From positions 124,001 to 188,000 of the forward strand of contig NZ_JBMVQZ010000007.1 in the NCBI RefSeq assembly GCF_049537155.1: a DNA stretch of 64,000 nt, written 5' to 3'. The position numbers were made by a program, and so were the translations under genes. The DNA comes from Limisphaera sp049537155. Its GTDB lineage: Bacteria > Verrucomicrobiota > Verrucomicrobiia > Limisphaerales > Limisphaeraceae. Below are positions 61,112-64,000 of the stretch, one piece after another. The notes below the pieces were generated by a model. It was not told where the DNA came from, ran no database searches, and saw only the letters and a list, made by a program, of their open reading frames with translations. How positions within the stretch are numbered: the stretch's first letter is position 1; every line of letters starts with the position of its first letter.

Positions 61112-61993
61112 TCAGCCACGCTCACGTTCCAGCGCCAGCTGATAGCGGCGCACCCGCGCGGCCTCCTCCTTCTGGCCGGCACTGGAGTGCGCGGCATAAA
61201 GCTGCGCGCACACCGCAGCCAGCAACTGGCGGGCACTGGCCGGCCTGAGATCGGCTTCCGTGGCGTCCGGGAGCGATTCGCGCACGTAACGCAGCGCCGT
61301 CGCCCGGCTCATGAGCGCCCCTTCATGAGACGCCTGGATGAAAATCTCGGCCGTCGAGGTCTGGTAACGGCAGAAAAACAGCCCCGGCAAATGAATCCCC
61401 GTCAGCGGCAGGCCCAGCCGCCGCCCCAGGACCAGGTACAACACCCCCGCCGCCACCGTGCTGGCCAGACCCTTGGCCAGCACCTCGTCCAGGTAGGTCG
61501 TCTCCGGTTTGAGCGCAAAATCGTCCGTCGGGAAGATCCCCAGGTCGTTGTAAAAAAAGGAGTTGATCACGTGGATCCGGGTGCGGGCGTGACTGCGCGG
61601 CTTGATCCGCTCCCGGAGAGTCGCCGTGTAGCTGTCCAGCAATGCCTGGTAACCCTCCGGGTTGATCTCCGGGTCACGGGTCCGGGCCAGCAGAATCAGA
61701 CCCAGTTCGAGGTCCAGGTGTTCCGGACTCCGAAGACAGAACTGAAGAAACTGGTCGTCTGCGTTCCGCCGCTCGATCTCCAGCAGGATGGACCTGACGC
61801 GGCGCCGCAGAAGCGCGTCCGGATGAATCAGATGTTGACGCAGCCAGGACGCGGCCGAATGCCCCCGGCTGAGCAGATGGGCGCGCACCGCTTCGAATAC
61901 CGCGGGATCTTCGTCAGCCAGCAGCGTCAGCAAGGCCGCCTGGCGGCGCTCCGTCCACGGCTCCGGGACGGCACTGGGTCGCGTCAGCTTCAT
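61112..61993 (-). CDS. SirB1-like (transglutaminase-core-2) protein
   Basis: A 293-residue protein. The N-terminal half is helical with HEAT-like short helices (WLRQHLIHPDALLRRRVRSI). Residues about 125-210 match the SirB1/YchA region: INSFFYNDLGIFP, TYLDEVLAKG, LYLVLGRRLGLPLTGIHLPG. The transglutaminase-like catalytic Cys is not evident. C-terminal residues 235-290 form helices like a tetratricopeptide pair. The function of the family is poorly known. Confidence 0.75.
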   Translation of the reverse strand: MKLTRPSAVPEPWTERRQAALLTLLADEDPAVFEAVRAHLLSRGHSAASWLRQHLIHPDALLRRRVRSILLEIERRNADDQFLQFCLRSPEHLDLELGLILLARTRDPEINPEGYQALLDSYTATLRERIKPRSHARTRIHVINSFFYNDLGIFPTDDFALKPETTYLDEVLAKGLASTVAAGVLYLVLGRRLGLPLTGIHLPGLFFCRYQTSTAEIFIQASHEGALMSRATALRYVRESLPDATEADLRPASARQLLAAVCAQLYAAHSSAGQKEEAARVRRYQLALERERG

Positions 61994-62403
61994 CGCGCCC
62001 CGTATTCAACCAGACGCCCGCCCGGCCTTCAATGCCGCAAATCATCCGTGGCCGGAACCGCCGGCACATCCGGTCCCGAGCCTCTCTGACCGACCTGTTG
62101 CCGCCCGGGGCGACCGAAGTGGCCGGGATCGGTTTCCCCAATCCACACCCCACCGCGAGCCTCCTGTGGGGAAAAGCCGGCCGGAAGAGAATCCCAGCAT
62201 CCCCCACTGGGCCGGGGCTCGACCCTGTGGGGCTGCCGCCGGGCACGCGGGCATATGGGACGGCCCGCCAGCCCGCCTCGGCAGGGCGGCGGGTCGGACG
62301 CGAGAACTCACCGTAGAGCAGGGCGGAATCCCTGCTCGGTACGTCCCATCAGGCAGGTCTTCAGGCCCGGTTCGCGGCACCGAAAAATTTTTTGCAAAAA
62401 CCG
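61994..62403. other. Divergent region upstream of the PEP-CTERM gene
   Basis: About 410 bases without a gene. It should contain the promoter of the minus-strand SirB1-like gene. An A/T-rich stretch at 62381-62402, just upstream of the -35 element of the PEP-CTERM promoter, resembles an UP element. Confidence 0.4.
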
Positions 62404-62432
62404 TTGACAGCTGGCCGCTTGCGACATAATCT
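62404..62432 (+). promoter_or_regulatory. Promoter of the PEP-CTERM gene
   Basis: TTGACA (62404-62409), 17-base spacer, TAATCT (62427-62432), with an A/T tract just upstream. The predicted start near 62439 leaves a 45-base leader with AGGAG eight bases before ATG. Confidence 0.75.
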
Positions 62433-62483
62433 GGCGTCGAACTGCAGAAGGAGTCTAGAACGTCTGAGCCAGGAGTTTGAACG

Positions 62484-63176
62484 ATGAATAGCGCAAAGGT
62501 TTTACTCACCGCTGCGATTGTGGGTGGTTTCGGCATGATGGCCACTGCCCAGACGTTGGTGTACGACAACTCCTCCAACGACCAGTTGATCCGCTTCAAC
62601 CCCGGCGGCGCAGAGGTGGGTGACGAGATCATTCTGGCACCGGGACCCGAGCGGATGATCTCGCAATTCCGCTTCCAGTATTGGGGCCAGAACTTCTCCG
62701 GTGACGAGCAGATCCGCGTCCGTTTCTACGCCAACGACGCTTACTACAGCAGTCACAACGCTTTCATTGCTCCTGGCACGATCCTCTACGACAGCGGACC
62801 CTTCAGCATCGTGGAGACAGCCCGGCAGACCATCGTCTTGGATTATGCCACGTTGCTGGCCGGCAACGGGGGCAACCCGGTCATCGTTCCGGACTCCTTT
62901 ACGTGGTCGGTCCAGTTCCTCAACGTGGACCCCAACGCAGGCGAGAGCGCCGGTCTGGACGTCTACAGCCCGCCCACCGTGGGCAACAGCTACACCAGCT
63001 ATTGGGAAAACGACCCGCTGAACCCCGGCTGGTTGCTCAAGACCAATCAGTGGGGCATCCCGATGGATTTTGCTGCCCGGGTACAGGCCGTGGTTCCGGA
63101 ACCCAACGTTCTGGCCTTGGGCCTGGGCGGTGGGCTGTTGTTCCTGCTGATGCGCGGGCGACGGTCCCTGCGTTGA
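62484..63176 (+). CDS. PEP-CTERM-sorted exported protein
   Basis: A 230-residue secreted protein. The signal peptide is MNSAKVLLTAAIVGGFGMMA with cleavage after TAQ or ATA. The mature part is beta-rich and contains no domain I recognise, though it resembles other verrucomicrobial PEP-CTERM proteins. The sorting tail is VPEPN, a hydrophobic helix (VLALGLGGGLLFLLM), and RGRRSLR, as needed for exosortase processing. It stands alone with its own promoter and terminator, so it is probably well expressed. No exosortase or glycan locus is in the window. Confidence 0.85.
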   Translation: MNSAKVLLTAAIVGGFGMMATAQTLVYDNSSNDQLIRFNPGGAEVGDEIILAPGPERMISQFRFQYWGQNFSGDEQIRVRFYANDAYYSSHNAFIAPGTILYDSGPFSIVETARQTIVLDYATLLAGNGGNPVIVPDSFTWSVQFLNVDPNAGESAGLDVYSPPTVGNSYTSYWENDPLNPGWLLKTNQWGIPMDFAARVQAVVPEPNVLALGLGGGLLFLLMRGRRSLR

Positions 63177-63218
63177 TTTAAAAGTTCCTCCCAGTTGCTC
63201 TCCTGGCTCTGGTGAGCG

Positions 63219-63245
63219 GGGCGCGGTTCGAACCGCGCCCTTTTT
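63219..63245 (+). terminator. Intrinsic terminator of the PEP-CTERM gene
   Basis: Perfect arms 63219-63227 and 63232-63240 with a TCGA loop, followed by TTTTTGCTTT, 42 bases after the stop. Confidence 0.92.
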
Positions 63246-63303
63246 GCTTTCACTCACGCACGGCAACCGACGCTGCCACCGCAGAGCCCCGGAGCAAATC
63301 GCG

Positions 63304-63422
63304 GAGCCCCGGAGGCGGAACCGTGCGGGGACCGCGGCCGGGACCTGCCTTTCCCGTAACCATGGAGGCCGGGAGAAGGAAACACCTTCTTTTCAACCAC
63401 GGAGGCCCGGAGGGCACAGAGG
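63304..63422 (+). repeat. Direct repeat, copy A (~119 bp)
   Basis: Begins GAGCCCCGGAGGCGGAACCG and ends GGCACAGAGG. By eye it is about 85-90 percent identical to copy B at 63719-63837, with roughly one single-base indel. Confidence 0.85.
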
Positions 63423-63718
63423 CAAAGCACAGAGACACTGTCTGGATGTTACAGGTTGAGCATGCGCTCCATCATCTTAAAGGGCATTTCATGCGGGGCG
63501 TGTGTGGGTGTTCTTAGCGTGGGCGGCATTGCCAGTCTCTTGTGCCGACCGGTTGCTTGCCCGGCCCGACGGTATGGGTTTCTTGTGACCTCTTGTTTCT
63601 CTTCTGTGATGCTCTCTGTGCTCTCCGTGTCTCTGTGGTTTATGGTAAAGATCCTCTCGGTGTCTCCGTGGTGAACTCCGTGTCTCCGTGGTCCAGCACG
63701 GCTCCCGGACGTACCCAA

Positions 63719-63837
63719 GAGACCCGGAGGCGGAACCGTGCGGGGACCGCGGTCGGGACCTGCCTTGTCCTGTAACCACCTAGGCCGGGAGAAGGAAACA
63801 CCTTTTGTTCAACCAAGGAGGCACGGAGGAGACAGAG
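63719..63837 (+). repeat. Direct repeat, copy B (~119 bp)
   Basis: Begins GAGACCCGGAGGCGGAACCG, 415 bases after copy A, and shares the internal block GGCCGGGAGAAGGAAACACC. The matching stops near the GACAGAGG end. Confidence 0.85.
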
Positions 63838-64000
63838 GAGAAACCCAGGGATTTTTCTTTTCCTTTTACATGATCATGTTGCCCATTGGCATCGAGCTGT
63901 GTCCGTTAAAGTTGGTTGTTATCCTGTGTGGCGATTCGGCTGTTCGGGCCGGCGGGTAACCATTGGCAACGTCAGTTGTGTGGGAACACTCTCCTTTTTT

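Larger units (their letters stand above)
63246..64000. repeat. Non-coding repeat-rich region
   Basis: No gene is supported. The region consists of two direct repeats (listed separately) and, between them, stretches built from variations of CACGGAGGCACGGAGA / TCTCCGTGTCTCTGTGGT in both orientations. Reading frames translate to low-complexity peptides rich in HRDTE. Confidence 0.6.

Noticed and set aside
59468..62089. An 873-codon plus-strand frame across manC and SirB1-like genes
   Set aside because: It crosses three minus-strand genes and gaps, and has low-complexity composition.
63449..63718. An 89-codon minus-strand frame in the final region
   Set aside because: It translates the repeat sequence (HRDTES-type peptides) and has no start signal or domain.
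63246..64000. CRISPR array
   Set aside because: The repeats are long, only two, and not separated by regular spacers; no cas gene is present anywhere in the window.

Overview
The window looks like a chromosomal segment of a high-GC, diderm, aerobic bacterium, most likely Verrucomicrobiota (possibly Limisphaerales). Pointers are a PEP-CTERM protein with a VPEP tail, a giant beta-strand-repeat (PATR) surface protein, a multiheme cytochrome with the N-N-D-G-x-P-D-W-W motif common in secreted proteins of this phylum, two short stand-alone glycogen-binding-domain proteins, and a divergent aa3 oxidase. The lineage is an inference from gene content; no 16S rRNA gene is present.

Layout. 1-5770 is a haem A / aa3 cytochrome c oxidase operon (ctaA partial, ctaB, ctaD, ctaE, subunit IV, two small membrane proteins, ctaC last), closed by a strong hairpin. 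6096-9359 holds a ceramidase-like protein and a lipase-like hydrolase. 9417-11833 (minus) holds a peroxiredoxin-like protein, miaA and lgt. 12240-17537 is a 1765-residue secreted PATR protein, followed by an SGNH lipoprotein. 19268-21533 (minus) is a CbiX-like protein and hisC. 21802-22074 holds a perfect sigma70 promoter driving a structured RNA I cannot assign, then tRNA-Asp(GTC), then an archaeal-type leuC. 24700-29174 (minus) holds DUF2752, a radical SAM protein, squalene synthase and argH. 29680-31278 is a porin-like barrel and the first glycogen-binding-domain protein; dnaE lies on the minus strand after it. 35430-41492 has a YlbF-like protein, a nucleotide-sugar epimerase, an amidase, miaB, the second glycogen-binding protein and an LpxR-like lipid A deacylase. 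RNase P RNA is at 41555-42003. 42735-44933 (minus) is a nine-haem cytochrome c. 45523-49237 (minus) is a translation operon prs-rplY-pth-rpsF-ssb-rplI that lacks rpsR. 49727-53504 contains GYF-domain and small membrane proteins, a pterin dehydratase, dus and thiH. 53738-59547 contains a second peroxiredoxin-like protein and a TetR-MFP-RND efflux operon with a clear operator. 59651-61993 (minus) is manC, a small membrane protein and a SirB1-like protein; 62484-63176 is the PEP-CTERM gene. The last 750 bases are non-coding repeats.

How it fits together. CtaB and CtaA make the haem A used by CtaD/C/E. MiaA and MiaB act in sequence on A37 of tRNA, and Dus modifies the D-loop. Lgt, LpxR, the amidase, the porin and the RND pump all belong to a diderm envelope. 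Several promoters share a recognisable form (TTGACA or TTGAAC, 16-17 nt spacer, TAnnnT), which supports the RNA gene calls. The observations most worth following are the unassigned structured RNA at 21836-21915, the missing K-channel lysine in CtaD, the paired glycogen-binding-domain proteins with basic tails, and the hairpin with U-tract ahead of prs.
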